Under the pieces are notes generated by a model. It saw only the letters and a program-made list of their open reading frames with translations, ran no database searches and was not told the DNA's origin. Source: Owenweeksia sp965229445 (GTDB lineage Bacteria; Bacteroidota; Bacteroidia; Flavobacteriales; Schleiferiaceae). Taken from it: DNA of 64,000 bases. Location: assembly GCA_965229445.1 (NCBI GenBank), contig OZ245876.1, positions 2,666,001-2,730,000 on the forward strand, read 5' to 3'. The translations under genes and the position numbers were made by a program. Of the stretch, positions 42,699 through 51,250 are shown one piece after another (within the stretch, counting starts at the first letter, position 1; every line of letters starts with the position of its first letter).

Positions 42699-43724
42699 AT
42701 GGAGCGTGTAGAATTATGGTCGGATCTGTTAATTTCCAGCTACCTGCTCAATCATATTTCTTCTGCTATATTAATCATTTGCGTTCTCTACCTGGCCAGA
42801 GATTATTTCCAAAGACGGCCTAGTTTTACGATAGACAGATTTGTTTATCTCTTTGCCGTCCTGCTTTTTCTACTGGCCATTAATCAGGTGCGTAACCTAC
42901 TGGCAGATTGGTATCTCCACATATTTTTTTACATCATACTAGACTTATCCGTCTTCGGAATCAGCATGTATCTCTTGGTGGAATTATTCATTTTCAGGGA
43001 ACTGGCACTGGATTACCCCAGTCCTGCAAGAATAGAAAGGATGAAGGAAGTTACCAGTGATGCCGTGTTTAACAGCCAGCAGCATATTCAAAGCAGATGG
43101 GTATCGCATCTGGATGAAGATAACACTGCGAAATTCATCACCAGAGAACTCTCCATTCCGAACAATGAAGAGAATATTGGCGAGATCAAACATCGGCTAT
43201 CCACTTTGGCAGAAATTGGTGAAGGCGAACAATCCGAATTCTATGATTTAAACCTCACGCTTGAAGCGGCTAAAAATGAATTGGCAGAAGCGATTGCCGA
43301 TCGAGATCTTGAAATACTCAATGAGCACCTACCTACCGTGCATTGTTACCCTGCCCAAATGCAAATGTTGTTTGAAGAAATGATTAGAAATGTGATAAAG
43401 CACAACAAAGATGAATGTCCGAGATTAATCGTATTTGAAGAAGAGCAGGAGAACGACTGGATGATCATCTTTGAGGACAATGGAGAAGGAATGTACTTGC
43501 GTCATCAAAAACAATTCTTTTACCTGTTTAAGCTAGATGACGAGGGAGCACTAGACAAAACTAAAGGGATGGGCTTGGCATTATGTAGAAAAATAATGAG
43601 AAATCACAGAGGTCATATTTGGATGGAGTCTGACTATTACTCGGGGGTGTCTTTATACATTACTATTCCTAAATATCTGGCTCTCAATCCTCGAGACATA
43701 CCGGAATACACCTATCCGGATTAG
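42699..43724 (+). CDS. Orphan membrane histidine-kinase-like ATPase
   Basis: A 341-residue protein with an N-terminal three-helix membrane region (about 14-105: SYLLNHISSAILIICVLYLA, FVYLFAVLLFLLAINQVRNLLA, WYLHIFFYIILDLSVFGISMYLLVE) and a C-terminal GHKL ATPase domain (about 215-335) with the N box (EEMIRNVIKHNKD), G1 (FEDNGEGM) and G2 (KGMGLALCRKIMRNHRGHIW). The central part lacks an evident phospho-accepting H box, so autophosphorylation is uncertain. No response regulator is adjacent. Its final third and the purL start are duplicated 3.9 kb downstream. The ATG at 42699 is chosen from the promoter position. Confidence 0.85.
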   Translation: MERVELWSDLLISSYLLNHISSAILIICVLYLARDYFQRRPSFTIDRFVYLFAVLLFLLAINQVRNLLADWYLHIFFYIILDLSVFGISMYLLVELFIFRELALDYPSPARIERMKEVTSDAVFNSQQHIQSRWVSHLDEDNTAKFITRELSIPNNEENIGEIKHRLSTLAEIGEGEQSEFYDLNLTLEAAKNELAEAIADRDLEILNEHLPTVHCYPAQMQMLFEEMIRNVIKHNKDECPRLIVFEEEQENDWMIIFEDNGEGMYLRHQKQFFYLFKLDDEGALDKTKGMGLALCRKIMRNHRGHIWMESDYYSGVSLYITIPKYLALNPRDIPEYTYPD

Positions 43725-43736
43725 TGAATTCACCCC

Positions 43737-43764
43737 TTGGACTGAGGATATACTTGTATCTTTG
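43737..43764 (+). promoter_or_regulatory. purL promoter, duplicated left copy
   Basis: TTG (43737-43739), a 17-base spacer and TATCTTTG (43757-43764), identical to the right copy at 47652-47679. It should drive the broken purL fragment. Confidence 0.65.
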
Positions 43765-43786
43765 CGCTGTCCAATTAGAGTAAATC

Positions 43787-44239
43787 ATGAGCGAAACAAC
43801 CTTAGAGCCTGCTGGAGTAGAAACTGCCAAAGAATTAGGCCTTCTCGCCGAAGAGTATGACAAAATCGTAGCCATCCTTGGTAGAGAACCGAACTTCAAT
43901 GAACTGAGTATTTATTCGGTGATGTGGAGCGAACATTGCTCCTATAAGAACTCCATTGTGTGGCTCAAAACCTTGCCCAAAGACGGTCCTCATATGTTGG
44001 TGAAGGCCGGCGAAGAAAACGCTGGTTTAGTGGATATTGGTGATGGACTGGCATGTGCTTTTAAGATTGAATCCCACAACCACCCTTCTGCTCTGGAACC
44101 CTATCAGGGAGCCGCTACTGGGGTAGGTGGAATTAACCGTGACATCTTTACCATGGGAGCACGCCCAATAGCCCAGTTAAAATCACTTCGCTTTGAAGAA
44201 CTCAGTAGCGCCGTACCCAGTGGTTACTCAAAGGTGTAG
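43787..44239 (+). pseudogene. Truncated purL copy
   Basis: A 150-residue frame identical in protein sequence to the first 124 residues of the intact PurL (MSETTLEPAGVETAKELGLL through GARPIAQL). It then diverges (KSLRFEELSSAVPSGYSKV) and stops. A one-base loss near 44212 relative to the intact gene causes the frameshift; in the next frame WLLKGVVK can still be read. It lacks the catalytic domains. The promoter and start are intact, so a short N-terminal fragment could still be made. Differences from the intact gene before 44158 are about 11, all at silent third positions. Confidence 0.9.
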
Positions 44240-44439
44240 TAAAGAGCACTGTTGATTACTGGTAATTTTAACTCTTTCTCGCACATCAAGAATGGTGTCA
44301 ATGAACACATCTCCTTGAATGTATATCCTCAAAAGCTCTTATCGTCCTTTCTCAGGTACACATTATGACATCTAACCTTGAAGGGAACTTATTTGGAATA
44401 ATCACTCCGTAATTAAAAGTTATCTTCAAATTTACTTCA

Positions 44440-45429
44440 AGGATCCCAAAAGCATTTGTTGATTATAGTGGTATTTATCGCATTGATGTAGATCAAAATG
44501 GAAATACATTTATCGGAGGATTAGCACAATCTACTGTCAGGTGGAGTGAGATTATTATCACCAAACTGAACTCTGGATTATTCGTAGTTGCCTCTGCTAA
44601 ATTAGAGTTTGCTCCAAACACACACGGCCTACTCCCCTATATGGTTTCGGAGGAAGACTTTGCTGAATATTTAAGTAACAAAGAATGGCTACAGGATATT
44701 CATGTAGACGGGGCGGATAACGTCCTAATTACAGGAGTAATCCAGGACACTTTTAAGTTCACTCCACCCAATAATAATAGATAAAAATTTTCAGGTTTCG
44801 AATAATCATAATAGAGGATATCTTCTAAAAATAAACACCGATTTGAATCCAAGCTGGCACAAGATATTTGGCTCCGACCAGGTAAGTGGTAATGCTACTA
44901 ATAGTCTCAGCACCGATCCTCAGCATAATATACTGATTGCTGGCTATAATACTTCATTGTCACTTCATCTTTTGCTGAAACAAACAATGAGAGTTTCTTC
45001 CACGGTAATCTAAATACAACCAGCCAAACAAATGCGTTTGTCTTTAATCTGAATGATTTAGGTACATCCGCTCAGTTCAGAATTGCAAATCCGTCAAACC
45101 ATATCTTTGAAAATCAAATGGCTTCATACTCAAACTTATCTTTAATTGATCATTATTTAAAGGAATCAGACCCACCATTGTTTGAGGTTTTTCCAAATCC
45201 ATCAGCTGGAAATATGCTAATCCGGTTCTATGCTGAATCAAGTTTATATGAAAACTTGTTGGTTCAAATCCTAGATCTTACTGGAAAGAGAGTTTATAAA
45301 GAAAGATTAAATTTGAATCAAGGGGAGATAAGGTTGGACTTGTCGCATATTCCAGCAGGGATATACATACTCAATATAAATACGGATAAGGCGTTTTTCG
45401 AGAAAAGAATCCAGATTAATAATTACTAA
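44440..45429 (+). pseudogene. Decayed T9SS secreted beta-propeller-type protein gene
   Basis: Coding remnants in three frames. Frame one (about 44465-44784) reads YRIDVDQNGNTFIGGLAQS, IITKLNSGLFVVASAKLEFA and IHVDGADNVLITGVIQDTFKF, SBBP-like propeller repeats with a stop. A second frame (about 44790-45015) reads SNNHNRGYLLKINTDLNPSW and TDPQHNILIAGYNTS. A third (about 44968-45429) reads AETNNESFFHGNLNTTSQTN and ends in an intact T9SS type A domain (FEVFPNPSAGNMLIRFYAES, LDLTGKRVYKE, IPAGIYILNI). At least two frameshifts separate them. It lies entirely within the insert between the two kinase/purL repeats. Confidence 0.8.
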
Positions 45430-45466
45430 TCCCTTGTTTCAGCACAGAATTCATTTTAGAGGTTTC

Positions 45467-47284
45467 ATGCTTATTGCGATCTCGCTCTTTTCTGCCCTTA
45501 GTACGACGAATGGTCAACATGTTATAGGCAGCCCAATATATGGTACTTCACCAAATAATGAGTTTGGATCAGCGATAAGTATGCCTGATAGCTTTTGCGT
45601 GGCTTCAGGTGACCCTTACAGTTCAGATAGTATTATTCTTGCGGGAAAAGTAAGGGTATTCAAATGGGATGGTTCATTGTGGTCTCAGAAGGGAAGCGCA
45701 ATCTACGGCCAGCATTTCAATGAGCAATTTGGGTTAAGTGTATCAATGCCTAACCGATCAGTTATTGCCGTTGGTGCTCCTAGAAGTGACTCTGTAGGAA
45801 TCGATGCCGGAATTGTTAGAATCTATCACTTTAGGCTTGGTAGGTGGCTGCAAAAAGGGCAAACTCTTATTGGAGATTCAGCATTTAGCATGTTTGGCGG
45901 TGCAATACATATGCCAGATTCAAATACGATAGCGATCGGTGCAAGCTATTATGGTTATGTCAATAGTCAAAAGCCCGGTTTTGTCAAGGTATTCAAATGG
46001 CAAGACTCTTTATGGGTTCAAAAGGGTCCTGATATAATGAGTGATTCGACATATAATTGGTTTGGGAGATCGGTTGTCATGTCAGATTCTAACCACCTTT
46101 CGGTTGGTTCTCCAAGAATTTCAAACGGCACAAGTGCTATGACTGGTGGCGTAACAAATTATCGATGGGTCAACGGAACATGGGCATTAATGGGTGGGGT
46201 AATCTATGGAGATTCACCAGGAGATGGTTTTGGCTATGATCTATCTTTTCCTGACTCTAACACCCTGGCTATAAGTCCTTTTAGATCAGGATCGAACGGG
46301 TTTGCATCAGTAAAGGTATATTCATTTATAAGTGGGCAGTGGATCCAAATAGGAGCAGATATAACAGGAAAGCATCCCTCAGATCTGCAGGAAAGCATAG
46401 TTGCGATGTCTGATCCAAATCATCTAGCAGTTGGTTCACCTGGATACATGAATACTGGTGAATTATATAAGTATATTTGGAATGGTAATCAGTGGATTCT
46501 TCAATCTACTATAATGGCTCCTCAAATCGGAGAGGATATTGGATATTCAGTTGCGATGCCACATCCAAATTTCATAGGTACTGGATCTCCCAAGTATGAC
46601 AATGACACTTCTGCCTCCACGGGAAATCATGGCAAGGTCTCAGTTTATCGCTTTTGTGACTCATCTCAATTTTCCTATGGCATTGATTCAATTTTTGCAT
46701 GCAGCAGCTACCGTTGGATTGACAGTGTTACATACACCGAAAACAATGACACCAGTACTTTCACTCTAACTAACAAAAAGGGATGTGATAGTATAGTGCA
46801 ACTTAATCTTACTATAGTTAAGGTAGATACCAGTGTACAGGTTAGTTCTCCTACACTGACATCCAATGACTCTGCAGCAAACTATCAATGGTTCTACTGC
46901 GATTCTGTCTTTACTCCAATTCCCGGGGGAAATCAGCGTTCCTATACTGCTAACTCTAATGGCCGGTATGCAGTAGTGATTGGGAAAAACTCATGTGTTG
47001 ATACCTCTGCTTGCCTTCTGATTAATGACATAAATTTGATAGAAGCTAGTAAGAAGAAATTGGATGTATTTCCAAATCCATTCCATGATTATATTCAAAT
47101 CAACAGTAGAGAGAAAGCATTTTGGTACAAAATATATTCATCAGAAGGTGTTCTGCTGATAATTGGGGGGTCAGCCACAAACAGCCATAGGCTTTCCCTT
47201 GATGATTTACCTGCCGGCTTTTACTTTTTAGAAGTAATTCAAAACCAACAACCTGAGCGGCTGCAGATTGTGAAATTAAGATGA
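45467..47284 (+). CDS. T9SS-sorted secreted beta-propeller protein
   Basis: A 605-residue secreted protein with a signal peptide (MLIAISLFSALSTTNGQ). Residues 20-395 hold about six or seven related blocks of roughly 55-60 residues with the pattern G-x-x-I-Y-G, FG-x-x-(I/V)-x-MPDS-x, A-(I/V)-G-(A/S)-P and G-x-V-x-V-(F/Y)-x-W-x-x-x-x-W-x-Q-K-G, suggesting a FG-GAP-like propeller. An Ig-like part follows (ANYQWFYCDSVFTPIPGGNQ), then a T9SS type A domain (LDVFPNPFHDYIQINSREKA, LPAGFYFLEVIQ). It is the only intact gene in the insert. AGAGG precedes the ATG at 45467. Confidence 0.85.
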   Translation: MLIAISLFSALSTTNGQHVIGSPIYGTSPNNEFGSAISMPDSFCVASGDPYSSDSIILAGKVRVFKWDGSLWSQKGSAIYGQHFNEQFGLSVSMPNRSVIAVGAPRSDSVGIDAGIVRIYHFRLGRWLQKGQTLIGDSAFSMFGGAIHMPDSNTIAIGASYYGYVNSQKPGFVKVFKWQDSLWVQKGPDIMSDSTYNWFGRSVVMSDSNHLSVGSPRISNGTSAMTGGVTNYRWVNGTWALMGGVIYGDSPGDGFGYDLSFPDSNTLAISPFRSGSNGFASVKVYSFISGQWIQIGADITGKHPSDLQESIVAMSDPNHLAVGSPGYMNTGELYKYIWNGNQWILQSTIMAPQIGEDIGYSVAMPHPNFIGTGSPKYDNDTSASTGNHGKVSVYRFCDSSQFSYGIDSIFACSSYRWIDSVTYTENNDTSTFTLTNKKGCDSIVQLNLTIVKVDTSVQVSSPTLTSNDSAANYQWFYCDSVFTPIPGGNQRSYTANSNGRYAVVIGKNSCVDTSACLLINDINLIEASKKKLDVFPNPFHDYIQINSREKAFWYKIYSSEGVLLIIGGSATNSHRLSLDDLPAGFYFLEVIQNQQPERLQIVKLR

Positions 47285-47463
47285 CTGCCACGCCTAAATA
47301 AATAAGCGGCTCTGGGTATTTCTATAATGGTTTTCCTGACCTCATACAACCTTAAACTGAAAACCTAGTGCAAGAAAACAGTGATCGAAAATCAATGACC
47401 GCTTTTACTTATTTTTTTAGGGTTTATAAGCAGTTGTATAGTGGTTAATTAGATTTTTTAGCG

Positions 47464-47639
47464 AATGATGACAGAAGCCTGGACCGAACCAAAGGGTTGG
47501 GCTTAGCTCTATGCAGAAACATCGTGGTCATATTTGGAAGGAGCCTGACTACTACTCGGGGGTATCCGTATATATCACCCTTCCTAAATACCTGGTTCTC
47601 AACCCTCGGGATATACCGGAATATACCTATCCAGATTAG
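47464..47639 (+). pseudogene. Kinase 3'-end remnant
   Basis: A fragment homologous to the last 60 or so codons of the kinase at 42699-43724. NDDRSLDRTKGLGLALCRN is readable, then a 13-base deletion relative to the left copy breaks the frame; the tail resumes (SDYYSG-like, IPEYTYPD) and ends in the same TAG. Most differences from the left copy are silent. There is no start codon or ATPase domain, so it is not functional. Confidence 0.88.
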
Positions 47640-47651
47640 TGAATTTAGCCC

Positions 47652-47679
47652 TTGGACTGAGGATATACTTGTATCTTTG
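47652..47679 (+). promoter_or_regulatory. purL promoter
   Basis: TTG (47652-47654), a 17-base spacer and TATCTTTG (47672-47679), 22 bases before the purL ATG. Confidence 0.7.
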
Positions 47680-47701
47680 CGCTGTCCAATTAGAGTAAAT
47701 C

Positions 47702-49945
47702 ATGAGCGAAACAACCTTAGAGCCTGCTGGAGTAGAAACTGCTAAAGAATTAGGTCTACTTGCCGAGGAGTATGACAAGATCGTAGCCATCCTTGGTAGA
47801 GAACCCAACTTTAATGAACTGAGCATTTATTCGGTGATGTGGAGTGAACATTGCTCCTATAAGAACTCCATTGTGTGGCTCAAAACCTTGCCCAAAGACG
47901 GTCCTCATATGTTGGTGAAGGCCGGCGAAGAAAACGCTGGTTTAGTGGATATTGGTGATGGACTGGCCTGTGCTTTTAAGATTGAATCCCACAACCACCC
48001 TTCTGCTCTGGAACCCTATCAGGGAGCCGCTACTGGGGTAGGTGGAATTAACCGTGACATCTTTACCATGGGCGCCCGTCCTATCGCTCAGTTAAATTCA
48101 TTAAGATTTGGCGAACTAAGCAGCGATCGTACTAAATGGTTGCTGAAAGGGGTAGTAAAAGGTATTGGTGACTACGGCAATTCTTTTGGCATTCCTACCG
48201 TAGGTGGAGAAGTATATTTTGATAAGTGCTACGAGCAAAATCCCCTGGTTAACGCCTTTTCTGCCGGCATCCTCAATACCAGAGAAAGCAAGATGATTAG
48301 TGCTAAAGCTGAAGGCGTAGGAAATCCTGTTTTTATTATTGGCTCCAGAACCGGTAAAGACGGTATAGCCGGAGCTGCATTTGCCTCAAAAGATCTTACC
48401 GAAGCTTCTGCTGATGACATACCCAGCGTGCAGGTAGGCGATCCCTTTCAGGAAAAACTATTGCTAGAGGCTACTATGGAATTAGCCCAAACTGGAGCTC
48501 TCCGTGGCATGCAGGATATGGGAGCGGCAGGCATAACCTGTTCAACCTCAGAAATGAGTGCCGCGGGCGGCGTGGGTATGAATGTGTATTTAGACAAAGT
48601 ACCTGTGAGGCAAGATGACATGAAGCCCTGGGAAATTCTCTTGTCTGAAAGTCAGGAGCGCATGTTAGCTGTAGTAGCCAAAGGCCGTGAAGATGAGGTA
48701 AAAGCCATATTTGATAAATGGGATATCCACTGCGAGCAAATTGGAGAAGTGGTTGAGGGAGATACCCTAAGTTACTTCTGGCATGGCGAAAAGGTAGCAG
48801 AACTTTCTGCGCATAGTTTAGTTTTAGGCGGCGGATGCCCGGTTTACTATCGCGAATATCGCGAACCTGCCTACTACAAAGAATACAAGAACTTCGACAT
48901 TAACAGCATCACCGTTCCTGACGATCTTCAGGAAGTAGCCAAAAAGCTAATGGCTCATCCCAATATCGCCAGTAAGCGCTTTGTTTATCGTCAATACGAC
49001 AGTATGGTGGGTACGGTAAATATGAGTACTAATGGTGTCAGCGATGCCGCAATTGTAAACCTAAAAGATACCAATAAGGCCCTGGCCATGACGGTTGATT
49101 GCAACTCACGCTATGTGAATGCCGACCCGGAAGTGGGCGCCATGATCGCAGTTGCCGAGGCGGCAAGAAATATTGTGGTGAGCGGTGGCGTTCCCAGTGC
49201 CATTACTAATTGCCTAAATTTTGGCAACCCATATAACCCAGAAGTGTACTGGCAGTTTGTGGGAGCCATTAAGGGAATGGGTAAAGCCTGTGAAAAATTT
49301 CAAACACCCGTTACCGGTGGCAATGTGAGTTTTTATAATCAGACTGTACTGAAGGATACTACGGAACCAGTATTTCCCACGCCAACCATTGGAATGATTG
49401 GTATTGTAGAGGATAAGAAACATATTACCACCCTTGGATTTAAAAATAAAGGCGATCTCATTTTTATGATTGGTGAGAATAGAAATGACATTTCTTCTTC
49501 ACAGTATCTCGCTCATATTCACGGCGTAGATGCATCTCCGGCACCATTTTTTAGTCTGGAAGAAGAGTATGCCGTGCAGGAACAACTCAAAATGACCATT
49601 CGTAAAAACCTGTTGGAGTCTGCCCATGATATATCAGAAGGAGGAATCTTTGTGGCCTTGATGGAGAAAGCCATGGCCGGAAATTTAGGCTTTGATATTA
49701 CCACTGATGCTGCCATTCGCAGGGATGCCTATCTCTTTGGAGAAAGTCAGAGTAGAGTGATGGTAAGTGTAAGCGCTGCTGCCGAAGATGAATTTATTGA
49801 TTTGATGATGTTGAATGGGGTAGAATTTGATTTGGTAGGACATGTTACCAAAGGGGCTATACGCATCGATGATATTGACTGGGGTCATGTAGATGATTAC
49901 AGAGCGATCTATGATAATGCGATAGAAAATCAGCTCCACCACTGA
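47702..49945 (+). CDS. purL: Phosphoribosylformylglycinamidine synthase subunit PurL (small type)
   Basis: PurL converts FGAR to FGAM with ATP and ammonia in purine synthesis; the small type works with separate PurQ and PurS. The 747-residue protein has VMWSEHCSYKNS with the catalytic His, KIESHNHPSALEPYQGAATGVGGINRDIFTMGARPIA, GGEVYFDKCYEQNPLVNAFSAG, GAAGITCSTSEMSAAGGVGM and the second ATPase half (VSGGVPSAITNCLNFGNP, TPVTGGNVSFYNQT, ESAHDISEGGIFVALMEKAMAG). Complete. purQ and purS are not in the window. Its first 370 bases are duplicated at 43787. Confidence 0.97.
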   Translation: MSETTLEPAGVETAKELGLLAEEYDKIVAILGREPNFNELSIYSVMWSEHCSYKNSIVWLKTLPKDGPHMLVKAGEENAGLVDIGDGLACAFKIESHNHPSALEPYQGAATGVGGINRDIFTMGARPIAQLNSLRFGELSSDRTKWLLKGVVKGIGDYGNSFGIPTVGGEVYFDKCYEQNPLVNAFSAGILNTRESKMISAKAEGVGNPVFIIGSRTGKDGIAGAAFASKDLTEASADDIPSVQVGDPFQEKLLLEATMELAQTGALRGMQDMGAAGITCSTSEMSAAGGVGMNVYLDKVPVRQDDMKPWEILLSESQERMLAVVAKGREDEVKAIFDKWDIHCEQIGEVVEGDTLSYFWHGEKVAELSAHSLVLGGGCPVYYREYREPAYYKEYKNFDINSITVPDDLQEVAKKLMAHPNIASKRFVYRQYDSMVGTVNMSTNGVSDAAIVNLKDTNKALAMTVDCNSRYVNADPEVGAMIAVAEAARNIVVSGGVPSAITNCLNFGNPYNPEVYWQFVGAIKGMGKACEKFQTPVTGGNVSFYNQTVLKDTTEPVFPTPTIGMIGIVEDKKHITTLGFKNKGDLIFMIGENRNDISSSQYLAHIHGVDASPAPFFSLEEEYAVQEQLKMTIRKNLLESAHDISEGGIFVALMEKAMAGNLGFDITTDAAIRRDAYLFGESQSRVMVSVSAAAEDEFIDLMMLNGVEFDLVGHVTKGAIRIDDIDWGHVDDYRAIYDNAIENQLHH

Positions 49946-49982
49946 GTTTCAGGGGGCTGATGGCTTAGAAATTCTCAATTCT

Positions 49983-49990
49983 TATCTTTG
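49983..49990 (+). promoter_or_regulatory. -7 box for plsY-clpS
   Basis: TATCTTTG matches TAnnTTTG, eight bases before the plsY ATG, implying a very short leader. Confidence 0.55.
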
Positions 49991-49998
49991 CCGCCCAA

Positions 49999-50625
49999 AT
50001 GAAAGTAGCCTTATTACTTATTGCCTATATGATCGGTTCCATTCCTACCGCAGTTTGGTTGGGGAGAGCCATGTTCAATATAGATGTCAGAGATTTCGGC
50101 AGTGGCAATGCCGGAGCTACCAATACTTTTCGGGTATTGGGCACATGGCCGGGCATTACAGTGTTGTTGATGGATGCTCTCAAGGGCTTCGCGGCGGTTA
50201 AGTTGGCTTTTCTGTTACCGCGCTTTGCCGGAGAAATAGATATGATGGTTTTGCTGGGCTTGTGCGCAGTTATTGGTCATATTTTTCCAGTATGGGCAGG
50301 CTTCAGGGGTGGCAAGGGAATAGCCACACTCCTGGGAATGATTGTAGCGATACATGCAGGAGCGGCTTTAATGGCCATTGGCACCTTCTTACTGTTTTTC
50401 TTGTCTTTTAGAATTGTGTCGCTTAGTTCCATGTTGGCCGCCTTATCCTTTCCATTGTGGTTAATTTTCCGTTATAAAGAGGATTCAACCTTATTGGTAA
50501 TTTTTAGTTTTGTGTTAGCCTTCCTGGTGATTTTAACCCATCAGAAAAATATAGAGCGGCTATTGAACGGAGAAGAAAGGCGAATAAAAGTTCGTTACCG
50601 GAGAAATCGAGGAAATGAGATTTGA
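49999..50625 (+). CDS. plsY: Acyl-phosphate:glycerol-3-phosphate acyltransferase PlsY
   Basis: PlsY makes 1-acyl-glycerol-3-phosphate from acyl-phosphate, the first step of phospholipid synthesis, in the inner membrane. The 208-residue protein has about five membrane segments and the three PlsY motifs: SIPTAVWLG near 14, DFGSGNAGATNTFRVLG near 33, and the GFRGGKGIATLLGM loop near 102. The end is basic (KNIERLLNGEERRIKVRYRRNRG). It overlaps clpS by 11 bases, so they are coupled. Confidence 0.96.
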   Translation: MKVALLLIAYMIGSIPTAVWLGRAMFNIDVRDFGSGNAGATNTFRVLGTWPGITVLLMDALKGFAAVKLAFLLPRFAGEIDMMVLLGLCAVIGHIFPVWAGFRGGKGIATLLGMIVAIHAGAALMAIGTFLLFFLSFRIVSLSSMLAALSFPLWLIFRYKEDSTLLVIFSFVLAFLVILTHQKNIERLLNGEERRIKVRYRRNRGNEI

Positions 50626-50893
50626 AGAAACCAAAACTTTAGAGCAGCCGGAAATTGATCTTCAGACCACGAAGATGCATGAGATTGTATTGTTCAATGA
50701 TGATGTAAATACCTTTGATTGGGTCATAACCAGCTTAATAGAGGTATGCGAACATTCTGCCGAGCAGGCCGAGCAATGCAGCATTATTGTGCATTATCGC
50801 GGTAAGTGCGAAGTTAAAACCGGAAGTTATGAGGAACTCAAGCCCAAATGCACGGCTCTTCTCGACCGTGGATTGAGTGCGGAAATTCTTTAG
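50615..50893 (+). CDS. clpS: ATP-dependent Clp protease adaptor ClpS
   Basis: ClpS delivers N-degron substrates to ClpAP/ClpCP. The 92-residue protein has a flexible N-terminal extension, then the core KMHEIVLFNDDVNTFDWVITSLIEVCEHSAEQAEQCSIIVHYRGKCEVKTGSYEELKPK. This contains the NDD substrate-pocket acidic residues and the conserved His of the C(E/D)HS motif. The overlap with plsY places it in the same operon. A heptameric repeat tract begins 40 bases after its stop. Confidence 0.95.
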   Translation: MRFEETKTLEQPEIDLQTTKMHEIVLFNDDVNTFDWVITSLIEVCEHSAEQAEQCSIIVHYRGKCEVKTGSYEELKPKCTALLDRGLSAEIL

Positions 50894-50911
50894 TAAAAAG
50901 GAAATTAGTTT

Positions 50912-50919
50912 TACATTTG
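50912..50919 (+). promoter_or_regulatory. -7 box upstream of the heptamer tract and tRNA-Arg
   Basis: TACATTTG matches TAnnTTTG and lies just before the repeat tract, 177 bases upstream of tRNA-Arg. If it is the tRNA promoter, the repeats lie in the precursor leader. Confidence 0.4.
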
Positions 50920-50932
50920 CAGCCCTTTTTTT

Positions 50933-51072
50933 GAGTTAAGAGTTAAGAGTTAAGAGTTAAGAGTTAAGAGTTAAGAGGTAAGAGGTAAGAGGTAAGAGGT
51001 AAGAGGTAAGAGGTAAGAGGTAAGAGTTAAGAGGTAAGAGGTAAGTTTTTAGTTTTTAGTTTTTAGTTTTTC
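50933..51072 (+). repeat. Twenty-unit heptameric tandem repeat upstream of tRNA-Arg
   Basis: Sixteen perfect-length heptamers of the form GAG(T/G)TAA (six GAGTTAA, seven GAGGTAA, one GAGTTAA, two GAGGTAA; 50933-51044) run without a break into three GTTTTTA units and one GTTTTTC (51045-51072). There is no open frame, spacer variation or palindrome, so it is a simple-sequence tract, not CRISPR. Bases 51059-51079 are identical to 19718-19738. Confidence 0.95.
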
Positions 51073-51095
51073 ACTTTTATACAAATACACATAAT

Positions 51096-51169
<74 letters not shown>

Positions 51170-51173
51170 CTTT

Positions 51174-51207
51174 AAGTCCGGTTATCATGAGATGATCGGA
51201 CTTTTTC
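51174..51207 (+). terminator. Terminator after tRNA-Arg
   Basis: AAGTCCG (51174-51180) pairs with CGGACTT (51197-51203), with an inner ATCAT/ATGAT helix, followed by TTT. Confidence 0.85.
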
Positions 51208-51250
51208 TGTTTTATGAGATTGATTTCTCTGTCTTCTCTCATAGCTCTTA

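Larger units (their letters stand above)
43536..44275 (+). repeat. Direct repeat of the kinase/purL junction, left copy
   Basis: This segment matches 47464-48190 in the same orientation. It carries the 3' end of the intact kinase gene and the 5' end of a broken purL. Identity is total over 43734-43827, 43931-44052 and 44054-44157, with scattered third-position differences between, and falls off at both ends. The coordinate offset is 3915 throughout the purL part; a 13-base deletion in the right copy shifts it to 3928 in the kinase part. Confidence 0.9.
47464..48190 (+). repeat. Direct repeat of the kinase/purL junction, right copy
   Basis: Right partner of 43536-44275. It carries a broken kinase tail, the purL promoter and the 5' end of the intact purL. 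The 180 bases before it (47285-47463) hold nothing recognisable. Confidence 0.9.

Noticed and set aside
44240..47463. Insertion sequence or integron cassette
   Set aside because: No transposase, integrase, terminal inverted repeats or attachment-site pattern is present; the flanking repeats are chromosomal gene fragments.
50933..51072. Possible CRISPR array
   Set aside because: Units are seven bases with no spacers and no cas genes are nearby; it is a simple tandem repeat.
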